This document shows positions 33,433-41,932 of a stretch of 64,000 bases of DNA, one piece after another. The notes beneath the pieces were generated by a model. The model was not told the origin of the DNA and did not search any database. It saw only the letters and a list, made by a program, of their open reading frames with translations. Made by a program: the position numbers and the translations under genes. Each line of letters begins with the position of its first letter. Position 1 is the stretch's first letter. Source of the DNA: DATEOR01 sp963841425 (GTDB lineage Bacteria > Actinomycetota > Thermoleophilia > Gaiellales > Gaiellaceae); NCBI GenBank assembly GCA_963841425.1, contig CAWJCL010000001.1, positions 310,001 through 374,000 of the forward strand, given 5' to 3'.

Positions 33433-35250
33433 CTAGAGCGCGTCGAGCGGACGGCCGTTCAGCGGCTCGAGCTCGAACAGGAGCTGCCCGTACTCGACCG
33501 GCTGGGCGTTCTCGACGCAGACGCTGCGTACGACGGCCTCGACATCCGCCTTGACCTCGTTCATGAGCTTCATCGCCTCGAGGATGCAGAGCGTCTGGCC
33601 CGGAGCGACCGGATCGCCTTCCTCGACGAACGGCTCGGCCCCCGGCTCCGGCCCGCGGTAGAAGGTCCCGACCATCGGCGACTCGACCCTGATCGTCCCG
33701 TCCGCAGGCGGGACGACCGGCGCCTCGACGTCGCCGCCGGGCTGGGCAACGGACGCCGCGACCCCGACGGCCGGCACCGCCCCGGTCTCGTCGCTTCGGC
33801 GCACAGTCACGCGCGTCTCACCCTCTTCGATCGTGACCTCGCCGATCCCGGAGTCCTGCACGATCCGAATCAGCTCGCGGATCCGCTCCGCTTCGCCCTG
33901 CTCGAGCCCGGCCCGCGCCAGGCTCTCGGCGCCCCCGCCGCGGCTTCGGATCGAGCGTAGAAGCGGCTCGGCCTCCTCCCCGAAGAGCGCGAGCAAGAGC
34001 AGCTCCTCGTCGCTCGACGCGAGCCCCTCGGCCGCGTCGCGAACGTCGTCGAGCTCGACGGGCCTCTCCTCGCGGCGCGCACCTTCGCCGATCAGCTGCA
34101 CCGCCCGCCGCACGACCGGGTCGATCTCTGCGGGCGGCGAGCCAAAGCGTCCTTCGACGAGGTCACGTAGCTCGTCCACGACGATTTGCCAGCGCTGCGC
34201 GGAGAGCACATGGAGAACGGCCTGCGACCCCAGGATCTGGCCGATCGGCGAAGCGAGCGGCGGCCACCCGCACTCGCGCCGAAGCTCCGTCAGCTCGTCC
34301 AAGACCTCGTCGAGGCGGTCGGAAAAGCCGTGGGCGCGGAGGTTCGCGTCGAGCTCGGCTACGAGCCCTGCCGGCAGGCTGTGCTCGGCCGCCCGCACCG
34401 CGACGCGGGGCGAGAGCGGCGGTACCGGGACGTCGCCCAGCGCATCGTCGACGAGCTCCGAGCCGCGCCAGAGAGTCTCGAGGTCGACCCCCGAGTCCAC
34501 GCCGAGACCGGCGAGGGATTTCGTGAGCGACTCCGCCGAGACACGGTGCAGCGAGAGTGCGATCGGATAGAGCGCGCACGCGATCACTCCCGCGCCCGCG
34601 CGCGCCCCTTCGAGCGACGCCGCGAGCGCGGCGCCGCCGGCTCCCTGGCAGTGCAGCCCGACGGCCAGCTGGCTCGCCTCGCCGAGGCGCTCGACGAGCT
34701 CGCGCGCCTTGGCGGGATCGAGAGACCCCGACGGGTCGTGGATGAGGACGCGCGACGCACCGAGCTCGCCGAGGTGATTGGCCCGCTCGAGCAGGACGTC
34801 CGCGTCGCCGCTCGGGCCCGGGCTGTACACGAGTCCGACGGTGAGCTCCTTCTCCGCCGCCCGGATTGCCTCCGCCGCTTCCTGGAGATTCCCCAGATCG
34901 TTCAATGGGTCGTGAATCCGGAAGATGTCGATGCCACTCGCGGCTGCGCTCGCCACGAAGCGGGAGACGAGGTCGCGGGAGAGTGGGCGCGAGCCGACGA
35001 GCAGCCGTCCTCGCAATGCCATGCCGAGCGGGGTCGAGCAGCGCGAGCGAATGGCTCGGATCCGCTCCCAGGGGCTCTCCATCCCGCGGCGCACAGCCGA
35101 GTCGAAGCAGCCTCCGCCCGAGACCTCGAGGTAGGCGAACCCGGCCTGGTCGAGGATCTCAGCGAGCTCGAGCACCCGCGAGGACTGCATCTGCTGCGCG
35201 AGCGGCTCCTGCGAGAGGAGCCGGATGCTGGTGTCGACGAGGGCGGGCAC
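33433..35250 (-). CDS. Degenerate OadA/PycB-type carboxyltransferase domain fused to an AccB-type biotin carrier
   Basis: Residues 1-420 follow the pyruvate-carboxylase/oxaloacetate-decarboxylase barrel (DTSIRLLSQ, LEVSGGGCFDSAVRRG, GIDIFRIHDPLNDLGNLQ). Key residues are lost: RDAHQ has become RLLSQ, the metal site HxHDT has become HCQGA, and the lysine of the KDMAG block is replaced in IHDPSG. Residues 465-605 are an AccB carrier with SPMVGTFYRGP and the biotin site EAMKLMNEV. It takes the place of accB before accC. It probably acts as carrier and perhaps scaffold, not as a decarboxylase (inference). Confidence 0.85.
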   Translation of the reverse strand: MPALVDTSIRLLSQEPLAQQMQSSRVLELAEILDQAGFAYLEVSGGGCFDSAVRRGMESPWERIRAIRSRCSTPLGMALRGRLLVGSRPLSRDLVSRFVASAAASGIDIFRIHDPLNDLGNLQEAAEAIRAAEKELTVGLVYSPGPSGDADVLLERANHLGELGASRVLIHDPSGSLDPAKARELVERLGEASQLAVGLHCQGAGGAALAASLEGARAGAGVIACALYPIALSLHRVSAESLTKSLAGLGVDSGVDLETLWRGSELVDDALGDVPVPPLSPRVAVRAAEHSLPAGLVAELDANLRAHGFSDRLDEVLDELTELRRECGWPPLASPIGQILGSQAVLHVLSAQRWQIVVDELRDLVEGRFGSPPAEIDPVVRRAVQLIGEGARREERPVELDDVRDAAEGLASSDEELLLLALFGEEAEPLLRSIRSRGGGAESLARAGLEQGEAERIRELIRIVQDSGIGEVTIEEGETRVTVRRSDETGAVPAVGVAASVAQPGGDVEAPVVPPADGTIRVESPMVGTFYRGPEPGAEPFVEEGDPVAPGQTLCILEAMKLMNEVKADVEAVVRSVCVENAQPVEYGQLLFELEPLNGRPLDAL

Positions 35251-35252
35251 GG

Positions 35253-35819
35253 CTAGGCCCGTGAGATGTAGCGCGCCTCGCGCGTGTCGACTTTGATGCG
35301 GTCGCCGATGTTGACGAAGAGCGGCACCTGGACGACCGCGCCCGTCTCGAGCGTGGCGGGCTTGGTCACGTTGGAAACCGTGTCGCCTTTCACCCCAGGC
35401 TCGGTCTCCACGACTGCGAGCTCGACGGCGGCGGGCAGGTCGACGGCGGAGGGACGGCCGTTGACGAGGAGCAGCATGACCTCGCTGGACGGCTGCATGT
35501 AGGGAAGCTGGCCTTCGAGATCCGTGTGCGGAAGGGAGATTTGCTCGTAGTTGCCTGTGTCCATGAACACGACCTCGTCGCCCGCGTCATAGAGGTACTG
35601 GACGCTCTTGGTCTCGGTGCGGACGCGCGGCATCTTCTCGCCGGCGCGGAAAGTGCGGTCCACTACCGAGCCCGAGTCGAGATTCTTGAGCTTCGTGCGC
35701 ACGAACGCGCCGCCCTTCCCGGGCTTGACGTGCTGGAACTCGACGATGCGCCACACCTGCCCGTCGAGCTCGACGTGCATGCCGTTCTTGAACTGGTTGG
35801 TCGAGACCGTTTCGGCCAA
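35253..35819 (-). CDS. efp: Elongation factor P
   Basis: EF-P binds between the P and E sites and relieves stalling at polyproline. The 188-residue protein has KNGMHVELDGQVWRIVEFQHVKPGKGGAFVRTKLKNLDSG, with the tip lysine in PGKGGA. OB domains II and III follow, ending IGDRIKVDTREARYISRA. TTG 35819 is the only usable start. efp lies between pepQ and the acc genes, as in Bacillus. The gap to the next gene is two bases. Confidence 0.97.
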   Translation of the reverse strand: MAETVSTNQFKNGMHVELDGQVWRIVEFQHVKPGKGGAFVRTKLKNLDSGSVVDRTFRAGEKMPRVRTETKSVQYLYDAGDEVVFMDTGNYEQISLPHTDLEGQLPYMQPSSEVMLLLVNGRPSAVDLPAAVELAVVETEPGVKGDTVSNVTKPATLETGAVVQVPLFVNIGDRIKVDTREARYISRA

Positions 35820-35831
35820 AGCGGAGCCAGT

Positions 35832-36887
35832 TTAGTGGAGGGTCACCAGTTCCTTCGTGAAGCCGCTCAGCACTTCGGCGCCGCCCTCCGCCACGACGAC
35901 GAGGTCCTCGATGCGCACGCCGCCGCGGCCGGAGAGGTAGACCCCCGGCTCGACGGTGACGACGTTGCCGGCCACGAGCGGCCCCGCCGCGGTCTGGCGG
36001 AGCACGGGGAGCTCGTGCACCTCGAGTCCGACGCCGTGCCCGAGCCCGTGGAGGACCTCGTGGCCCGCGGCCTCGATCTCCATGCGGGCGATCGCGTCGA
36101 GCCCGCGGGAGTCGGCGCCGGCCCGGACCTCGGCGAGCGCGGCTCCCTGGGCGCCCGCGCAGACCGCATACGCCTCGCGCAGCGCCTCCGGAAGTTCGCC
36201 GGTCGCGAACGTGCGGGTGCAGTCGGAGCAGTACCCGTCCACCTTCGCGCCGAGGTCGACGACGACGGTCTCGCCGGCGCCGAGCCGGCGATCGCCGGGA
36301 TGGTGGTGTGGCAGCGCAGCGTTCGGGCCTGAGCCAACGGTCGGCTCGAAGGAGACGCCGTCGGCGCCCTCCTCGTGGATTGCCCGCACGATCCACCAGG
36401 CGAGGTCGGCCTCCGTCCTCCCGACGACGCTCTCCTCGGCGAGGCGCGCGAGGACTTCGTCGACGACCTGCGCCGCGCGCCGGATCGCGTCGAGCTCGGC
36501 GGGCTCCTTGACCGCGCGCAGCGTCATCGGCACGGCCGCGACCGGGACGAGCTCGACTCCCGTCGAGAGGAGGTCGGCGTGACGCGCGACCGTGACGTGG
36601 TCGGACTCGAAGGCGACCGGCCCGTTGGCGAGCCGACCGAGATGCGTTGCGACCCCGGGCAGGAAGTCGCGCTCCACGATCTGGGCCTCGACGCCCTCGA
36701 CCGCCCGGGCCGCCTCGGCGTAGCGCCCGTCGGTCATCAACACGACCTCCTTGTGTTTCACGAGCACAAACGCATTCGAGCTCTCGAACCCGGTGAGGTA
36801 GCGGACGTTCACCGGGCTGGAGACGAGGAACGATGTGACTTCGAGGCGCTCCATCTCGCCGCGCAGGCGCTCCACCCGGCCGTTCAC
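35832..36887 (-). CDS. pepQ: Xaa-Pro aminopeptidase/dipeptidase (M24 family)
   Basis: The 351-residue pita-bread metallopeptidase has a creatinase-like N-terminal domain (VNVRYLTGFESSNAFVLV). The five metal ligands follow: VVDLGAKVDGYCSDCTRTF, HGLGHGVGLEVHE, TVEPGVYLSGRGGVRIEDLVVV. It cleaves before or after proline in small peptides. GTG 36887 overlaps the aroQ stop as GTGA. The aroQ-pepQ-efp order is conserved in Firmicutes. Confidence 0.94.
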   Translation of the reverse strand: MNGRVERLRGEMERLEVTSFLVSSPVNVRYLTGFESSNAFVLVKHKEVVLMTDGRYAEAARAVEGVEAQIVERDFLPGVATHLGRLANGPVAFESDHVTVARHADLLSTGVELVPVAAVPMTLRAVKEPAELDAIRRAAQVVDEVLARLAEESVVGRTEADLAWWIVRAIHEEGADGVSFEPTVGSGPNAALPHHHPGDRRLGAGETVVVDLGAKVDGYCSDCTRTFATGELPEALREAYAVCAGAQGAALAEVRAGADSRGLDAIARMEIEAAGHEVLHGLGHGVGLEVHELPVLRQTAAGPLVAGNVVTVEPGVYLSGRGGVRIEDLVVVAEGGAEVLSGFTKELVTLH

Positions 36888-37324
36888 GACGTGGTCTTTC
36901 CCTTGTGCGCGAGAAACACAAGGGCTTCCTGATACCCGCTCGGGCCCTTGCCGATCACACGGTGGTCGACGACGTCCTCGATCACGGAGACGCGCCGCCA
37001 TTCCTCGCGCGCGCTGATGTCCGACAGATGCACCTCGACGACCGGGACGGTGAAGAGCTCGAGCGCATCCCGGATCGCGTAGCTGTAGTGCGTCCACGCG
37101 CCCGGGTTGACGATGAGGCCGTCGGCCCAGCGCCGCGCCTCGTGGCAGTTGTCGATGAACTCGCCCTCGTGGTTCGTCTGGACGCAGCGCACCGAGCAGC
37201 CGAGCTCCTTCGCCCACTGGTAGATCCGGGTCTCGAGCTCGGAGTACGCCATCCCGCCGTAGAGCGACGGATCGCGCTCCGCGAGCGCGTTCAGGTTGGC
37301 CCCGTTCAGGACGACGACCTGCAC
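36884..37324 (-). CDS. aroQ: 3-dehydroquinate dehydratase, type II
   Basis: AroQ dehydrates 3-dehydroquinate to 3-dehydroshikimate. The 146 residues have NGANLNALAERDPSLYGG, the substrate-closing loop with arginine and tyrosine residues shifted relative to the standard, QTNHEGEFID, NPGAWTHYSYAIRDAL with the histidine, and VHLSDISAREEWR. The small flavodoxin-like size is typical. The start is GTG. It comes 9 bases after aroKB, which makes the substrate. Confidence 0.94.
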   Translation of the reverse strand: MQVVVLNGANLNALAERDPSLYGGMAYSELETRIYQWAKELGCSVRCVQTNHEGEFIDNCHEARRWADGLIVNPGAWTHYSYAIRDALELFTVPVVEVHLSDISAREEWRRVSVIEDVVDHRVIGKGPSGYQEALVFLAHKGKTTS

Positions 37325-37333
37325 CGGCCGAGT

Positions 37334-38731
37334 CTACTTCCGGATCAGCGCGTCGAGTGCCTCGCGCGCGGCGGCGTCGGGAAGCGTCGTCACGACCGGC
37401 TTCCCGGGCGCCTCGAGAAGGACGAAGACACCCTCGCCCTTCTTGTCGCGCTTGAGCGCCGCCCACGCCGCATCGGCGTCGGCGGCGACAGGCTCGGGCC
37501 CGAGGACATTCTCGATGACCTCCGTGCCGAGGCCTGAGAGGCGCAGCGCGGCGAGGAGCCCGAGAGCGACCGCGTCCCCGTGCCTCACGGTGTAGCCGGA
37601 GGCGGACTCGAGCGCGTGTGCGAACGTGTGGCCGAGGTTGAGGATCGTCCGCCTGCCCTCGCGCTCGAACGGATCGGAGAGGACGACGCCGGCCTTGAAC
37701 GCGGCACACGCGCGAATCATCTCGCCCTCGGCCAGCTCCCAGACATCGGCGCCCGCGAGGAGCCCGGTCTTGACCACCTCCGCCATGCCCGCGGCTCGCT
37801 CGGCAGCGGGCAGGGTGGCGAGGTAGGCCTGGTCGAGCACGACGGTGCGCGGGAAGTGGAAGGCGCCTGCGAGGTTCTTGCCGCGCGCAGTGTCGATCCC
37901 CGTCTTCCCGCCGATGGCCGCGTCCACCTGGCCGAGAAGCGTGGTCGGCACCGCGATCCACTCGACGCCGCGGAGATACGTGGCGGCGAGAAAGCCGGCC
38001 ACGTCCGTTGTCGACCCGCCGCCGAACGCAACGAGGGTCCCGTCACGCCCGAGCTCGAGCTCACTCCAAAGGCGCTCGACCACGGCCCCGTCCTTCGCGC
38101 GCTCGCCGGCCGGCACACGGTGCACGGCGCCCTCGGCGGGAGGCTCGTGGAGGGTGAGGACGTGCTCGTCCGCGATCACGGCCAAGGGGCCCGCGCCGAG
38201 CGCGTCTGCGGCTTCGCCCATGCGGATCCCCAGCGCTGCGAGGAGCGTCCCGTCGGCATCGACTGCGGCCGCGTCGGTCGTTTCCGCATACACGCCTGCC
38301 CGCTCGGTGAAGAGGCGCCGAAAGTCGTTCTCGTCGCGGGCGAGCGGACGATCCGACCCGCGCACCCGGTCCCAGGCGGTTTCCGGGTCGACCTGCACGT
38401 GCACGGCGAAGGCATGCGCTCGCAGGCGCGCCCGCGTCTTCCCGGAGAGCACCGCGCCGCCGCCGAGCGCGATGACCGAAGGAGGCCCGGCGAGTGCCTC
38501 GGCGACCACCTGCTCCTCGAGCCGCCGGAACTCGAGCTCTCCGCGCTCGAAGAGCTCTGGGATCGGCCCGTGCAGCCGCTCGATCTCGGCGTCCGTGTCG
38601 ACGAACGGGCGAGCGGCGCGCTCCGCGACCTCGCGCCCGACCGTCGACTTCCCCGCCCCCATGAAGCCGACGAGAGCGATATGGCGATCTAGCGCGCCGA
38701 CCAGGGGATCCGCTCCACGTACGCCCGCCAC
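37334..38731 (-). CDS. aroKB: Shikimate kinase-3-dehydroquinate synthase fusion
   Basis: Residues 15-170 are shikimate kinase (IALVGFMGAGKSTVGREVAE P-loop, ALGGGAVL, DRPLARD). Residues 175-465 are 3-dehydroquinate synthase (GGGSTTDVAGFLAATYLRGV, VPTTLLGQVDAAIGGKTGID, ILNLGHTFAHALE, RHGDAVALGL). One chain therefore catalyses two non-consecutive shikimate steps. GTG 38731 is the only canonical start and overlaps aroC by 43 bases. AroK-AroB fusions are known in some bacteria. Neighbours aroC, aroE and aroQ complete most of the pathway. Confidence 0.95.
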   Translation of the reverse strand: MAGVRGADPLVGALDRHIALVGFMGAGKSTVGREVAERAARPFVDTDAEIERLHGPIPELFERGELEFRRLEEQVVAEALAGPPSVIALGGGAVLSGKTRARLRAHAFAVHVQVDPETAWDRVRGSDRPLARDENDFRRLFTERAGVYAETTDAAAVDADGTLLAALGIRMGEAADALGAGPLAVIADEHVLTLHEPPAEGAVHRVPAGERAKDGAVVERLWSELELGRDGTLVAFGGGSTTDVAGFLAATYLRGVEWIAVPTTLLGQVDAAIGGKTGIDTARGKNLAGAFHFPRTVVLDQAYLATLPAAERAAGMAEVVKTGLLAGADVWELAEGEMIRACAAFKAGVVLSDPFEREGRRTILNLGHTFAHALESASGYTVRHGDAVALGLLAALRLSGLGTEVIENVLGPEPVAADADAAWAALKRDKKGEGVFVLLEAPGKPVVTTLPDAAAREALDALIRK

Positions 38732-39768
38732 GCGGCGACGAAGTCCCCCGCCGAGTCACCGCCGAACTTCTCCCGGGCCGCCCGAGCGAGCTCGAACGCG
38801 ACGCACGCCTCGGCGACGACCGCGAGCGCCTCCACCGCGGCGACGTCGGAGCGCTCGACGAGGGCCTGCGCGGGCTCACCGGTCTCGAGGTCGGCGGATC
38901 GGAGCGGCCGCATCAACGTGGGCAGCGGTTTCATCGCCGCGCGCACCACGATCTCCTCGCCGTTGGACACGCCCGCCTCGACCCCGCCGGCGCGATTCGA
39001 CTCGCGCCGGTAGCCGCGTTCGTCGCGCAGGATCTCGTCATGGGCCTCGGAGCCCCGCAGGCCCGCCAGGGCGAAGCCGTCCCCGACCTCGACGCCTTTG
39101 ACCGCCTGCGTGCCCATGAGCGTCCAGGCGAGCCGCGCGTCCAGGCGCTCCTCCTTCGTCGCGTAGGACCCAAGGCCCGGAGGAACGCCCTTCGCCCGCA
39201 CCTCGACGATTCCGCCGACGGTGTCGCGGTCGGCCCGCGCCGCGTCGATGCGGCTCTCGAGGTCGTCGCCCATCGGCGCCCCCGAAACCTCGATCCCGAT
39301 CTCCGCGACGAGCGCCTTCGCCACGCCTCCCCCCGCGACGATCGCCGCCGTGTGCCGCGCGCTCGCGCGCTCGAGGGCGTCGCGTGCATCGGAAAGCTCG
39401 TACTTCATGACACCCGCGAGATCGGCATGACCCGGGCGCGGAAGCGTCACGGGCTCCTTGCCCTTTCCCGCGGGGTCGCCCTCGGGAGCCCACGGGCTCA
39501 TCCCCCACTCCCAGTTCGCGTGGTCGCGATTGCGAACGAGGAATGCGAGCGGCGTCCCGAGGGTGCGGCCGTGACGGAGGCCGGCGAGGACCTCGATGGT
39601 GTCCGTCTCGATCTGCTGCCTCGGGCTGCGCCCGTACCCCTGCTGGCGGCGCTGGAGGTCCGCCTCGATCGCCGTGCGGTCGAGCGCGAGGCCGGCGGGG
39701 AGGCCGGTGACGATGCCCACGAGCGCGGGGCCGTGAGACTCGCCGGCTGTCGTCAGCGTGAGCGGCAC
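38689..39768 (-). CDS. aroC: Chorismate synthase
   Basis: AroC makes chorismate from EPSP with reduced FMN. The 359 residues contain TTAGESHGPALVGIVTGLPAGL, RRQQGYGRSPRQQIETD, RPGHADLAGVMKYEL with RDALERASARHTAA, and GVSNGEEIVVRAAMKPLPT. The GTG is seven bases after TAGGCT (39781-39776), a leaderless start, so aroC probably heads the aro transcript even though aroE lies just upstream. Confidence 0.97.
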   Translation of the reverse strand: MPLTLTTAGESHGPALVGIVTGLPAGLALDRTAIEADLQRRQQGYGRSPRQQIETDTIEVLAGLRHGRTLGTPLAFLVRNRDHANWEWGMSPWAPEGDPAGKGKEPVTLPRPGHADLAGVMKYELSDARDALERASARHTAAIVAGGGVAKALVAEIGIEVSGAPMGDDLESRIDAARADRDTVGGIVEVRAKGVPPGLGSYATKEERLDARLAWTLMGTQAVKGVEVGDGFALAGLRGSEAHDEILRDERGYRRESNRAGGVEAGVSNGEEIVVRAAMKPLPTLMRPLRSADLETGEPAQALVERSDVAAVEALAVVAEACVAFELARAAREKFGGDSAGDFVAAWRAYVERIPWSAR

Positions 39769-39824
39769 GCCGCAAAGCCTATGGCCCAGGCTTCGAGGAG
39801 GCGATCCCGGTACGCGAGGGCGTT

Positions 39825-40631
39825 TCAGCGCGAGAGCGCGGCGCGCATGACCGGGACCGGCGCCTCGATCCCGGTCCAGCGCTCGAACGAAGCCGCCCCC
39901 TGGGCGAGCAAGACCTCGAGGCCGTCGACGATGCGCGCGCAGCCGGCCTGGCGCGCGGCGGCGACCAGGGTGGTGTCCGATCCGTCCTGCCTGTAGGCGA
40001 GATCGACGACCTGCTGCCCGGGCGAGAGCTCGACCAACGAATCGTCCCGGATCGGCGTCGCATTGAGGACGAGCGTGGCCCCTTGCCCGGCAGGGGGCCA
40101 GTCGCTCTCGGCCGAGATCTCGCGTTCGGGGAAGAGGGTGCGAAGGCGAAGAGCGAGCGCGTGTGCCCGCTCGGCATCCCGCGCCGCAACCGTGATGGAC
40201 TCCGCGCCGGCATCTCCGAGGGACGTTGCCACCGCCTGCGCTCCACCGCCGGCGCCGAAGACGAGCACGCGGGCTCCCTCCGCTTCGACCAGGCTCACCA
40301 CTGCGGGCCCGTCGGTGCTCGCGCCGAGGACACGGCCATCGCGGACGACGAGCGTGTTCACCGACCCGGCGCGGGCGGCAACCTCGTCGAGCTCGTCGCA
40401 GTAGCCGACAACGGCGGTCTTGTGCGGAATGGTCACGTTTGCCCCCGCGAACCCGAGTGCCTCCAGGCCCGCCACGGCCTCCTCGAGCCGCTCACCCTTC
40501 ACGGGCAGCGGCACGTAGGCCCAGTCGAGCGCGACCGAGGCGAAGGCGGCGTTCTGCATGAGCGGGGACAGCGAATGCTCGACCGGGTCGCCGATCAGAC
40601 CCACGAGCCGTGTTGCGCCGCCGATCGTCAA
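39825..40631 (-). CDS. aroE: Shikimate dehydrogenase
   Basis: AroE reduces 3-dehydroshikimate with NADPH. The 268-residue protein begins LVGLIGDPVEHSLSPLMQNAAF. It has the catalytic lysine in ANVTIPHKTAVV near residue 65, the nucleotide loop VLVFGAGGGAQAVATSLGDAGA and LNATPIRDDS. The usual NTD motif is seen as STDG. TTG 40631 overlaps the mltG stop as TTGA, so mltG and aroE are coupled. Confidence 0.93.
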   Translation of the reverse strand: MTIGGATRLVGLIGDPVEHSLSPLMQNAAFASVALDWAYVPLPVKGERLEEAVAGLEALGFAGANVTIPHKTAVVGYCDELDEVAARAGSVNTLVVRDGRVLGASTDGPAVVSLVEAEGARVLVFGAGGGAQAVATSLGDAGAESITVAARDAERAHALALRLRTLFPEREISAESDWPPAGQGATLVLNATPIRDDSLVELSPGQQVVDLAYRQDGSDTTLVAAARQAGCARIVDGLEVLLAQGAASFERWTGIEAPVPVMRAALSR

Positions 40632-41539
40632 CCGCAGTTGAGCCCGCCGCGAGGGTAGTTGTTGAACTTCTCGAGGCTGGCGGTGAAGAAGTGGCTCTTG
40701 CAGTCCGCCTTGCGGACGAAGTACAGGTAGTCGACCTTCGCCGGGTGGGCGGCCGCCTGCATCGAGGCAAGCCCGGGGTTGCCGATCGGGGTGGGCGGAA
40801 GCCCCGGACAGCAACGCGTGTTGTACGGCGAGGGAGTCTCCAGCTGGCTCTGCAGAATCGCCTGCGTCGGCGGGATGTTCAAGCCGTAGCGGATCGTGGC
40901 GTCGATACCGAGCGGCATGTCCAGGTGGAGCCTGTTGTAGATGACCGCCGCGACCAGGGGCCGCTCCTTCGGGACCTGCACCTCCTTCTCGATCATCGAG
41001 GCGATGACGAGGACGTCGTACGGGGTCAGGTTCTTCGACTTCGCGTACTTGAGGTCGATCTGGCTCCAGTTGCGGTCGAAGGCCTCGAGCTGGTCGGCGA
41101 CGAGCTCCTTCGACGTCGTGTCCTCGGTGAAGTCGTAGGTCGCGGGGAAGAGAAAGCCCTCGAGATTCGGCACGTTCTTGGGGAAGCCGGCCGGCGGGTC
41201 GGTCGTCTTCGTGAGACTCAGGTACTCCCGCTCGGAGAGCTTTGGCGTGATGTGGCGCTTGTCCTCGGCGATCTTGTTCACCGCGGTGATGCGCCCGGCC
41301 ATCTCGACGCGGGTGAAGCCCTCGGGAAAGACGATGCGGAGGACCGGCTTCGGCGGCGGTCCGGTCGTCGTGTCTTCGGTGGCGGGGTCCGCGCTCGCGC
41401 CGGTGTCGCGACCGACGACCGCAAACGCGATGGCGGCGAGTACACCGATCCCGAGGATCACTCCGCCGAGAGCCGCGAGCGCGCGCGTCATGGAGGACGC
41501 CTGTCGAGGGCGTCTTATCTCGGGAGGGCGCTCTTCCAT
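40628..41539 (-). CDS. mltG: Endolytic murein transglycosylase MltG
   Basis: MltG cuts nascent glycan strands and sets their length. A cytoplasmic tail and one transmembrane helix (LAALGGVILGIGVLAAIAFAVVG) precede the YceG domain. It has the catalytic glutamate in VIASMIEKEVQVPKERPLVAAVIYNRL near residue 190 and the typical GNPGLASMQAAAHPA near residue 260. It has 303 residues. ATG 41539 overlaps ruvX by 25 bases. ruvX-mltG-aroE is a common actinobacterial order. Confidence 0.95.
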   Translation of the reverse strand: MEERPPEIRRPRQASSMTRALAALGGVILGIGVLAAIAFAVVGRDTGASADPATEDTTTGPPPKPVLRIVFPEGFTRVEMAGRITAVNKIAEDKRHITPKLSEREYLSLTKTTDPPAGFPKNVPNLEGFLFPATYDFTEDTTSKELVADQLEAFDRNWSQIDLKYAKSKNLTPYDVLVIASMIEKEVQVPKERPLVAAVIYNRLHLDMPLGIDATIRYGLNIPPTQAILQSQLETPSPYNTRCCPGLPPTPIGNPGLASMQAAAHPAKVDYLYFVRKADCKSHFFTASLEKFNNYPRGGLNCG

Positions 41540-41910
41540 TCCAGGTAGGTCGAAAGCAAGTGGGCTGCGGCGACGGCATCCGGAGGAGCCTCGGACGGCC
41601 TCGCCTCGGCCAGCTTGGTCGTGAACCGCTCGTCGAAGCTCTCTATCGGCACCTCGGTCACCGCCCCGAGGGCCGACACGAAGGCCTCGGTCTCCTCGGC
41701 CTGCGCTCCCCGCTCGCCGCGCAGGGTCACGGGCAGGCCGACGACGATCTGCTCGACCCCTTCGCGCTCGACGAGCTCGGCGAGATGCCGGAGGCCGGCG
41801 GGGGCCGACGCGTTCTGGACGACTTCGAGCGGCCTCGCCAGGGTCCCGGTCGGATCCGATACGGCGACACCGGTGCGCGCCGAGCCGTAGTCGAGGGCGA
41901 GCACCTTCAC
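41515..41910 (-). CDS. ruvX: Putative pre-16S rRNA nuclease / Holliday junction resolvase homolog YqgF
   Basis: The YqgF family trims the 5' end of 16S rRNA and has an RNase H-like fold. The 131-residue protein begins VLALDYGSARTGVAVSDP with the first acidic residue. IVVGLPVTLRGERG and SFDERFTTKLAE provide the rest of the site, and DAVAAAHLLSTYL the last. GTG 41910 lies 9 bases after TAGAAT. It is downstream of alaS, a conserved actinobacterial neighbour. Confidence 0.93.
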   Translation of the reverse strand: MKVLALDYGSARTGVAVSDPTGTLARPLEVVQNASAPAGLRHLAELVEREGVEQIVVGLPVTLRGERGAQAEETEAFVSALGAVTEVPIESFDERFTTKLAEARPSEAPPDAVAAAHLLSTYLEWKSALPR

Positions 41911-41919
41911 AGGCGGGCG

Positions 41920-41925
41920 ATTCTA
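41920..41925 (-). promoter_or_regulatory. -10 box before ruvX
   Basis: TAGAAT (41925-41920 on the minus strand) ends nine bases before GTG 41910, inside the 22-base alaS-ruvX gap. It would start a second, leaderless transcript within the alaS-ruvX-mltG-aroE set. Confidence 0.4.
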
Positions 41926-41932
41926 TGGGGCA

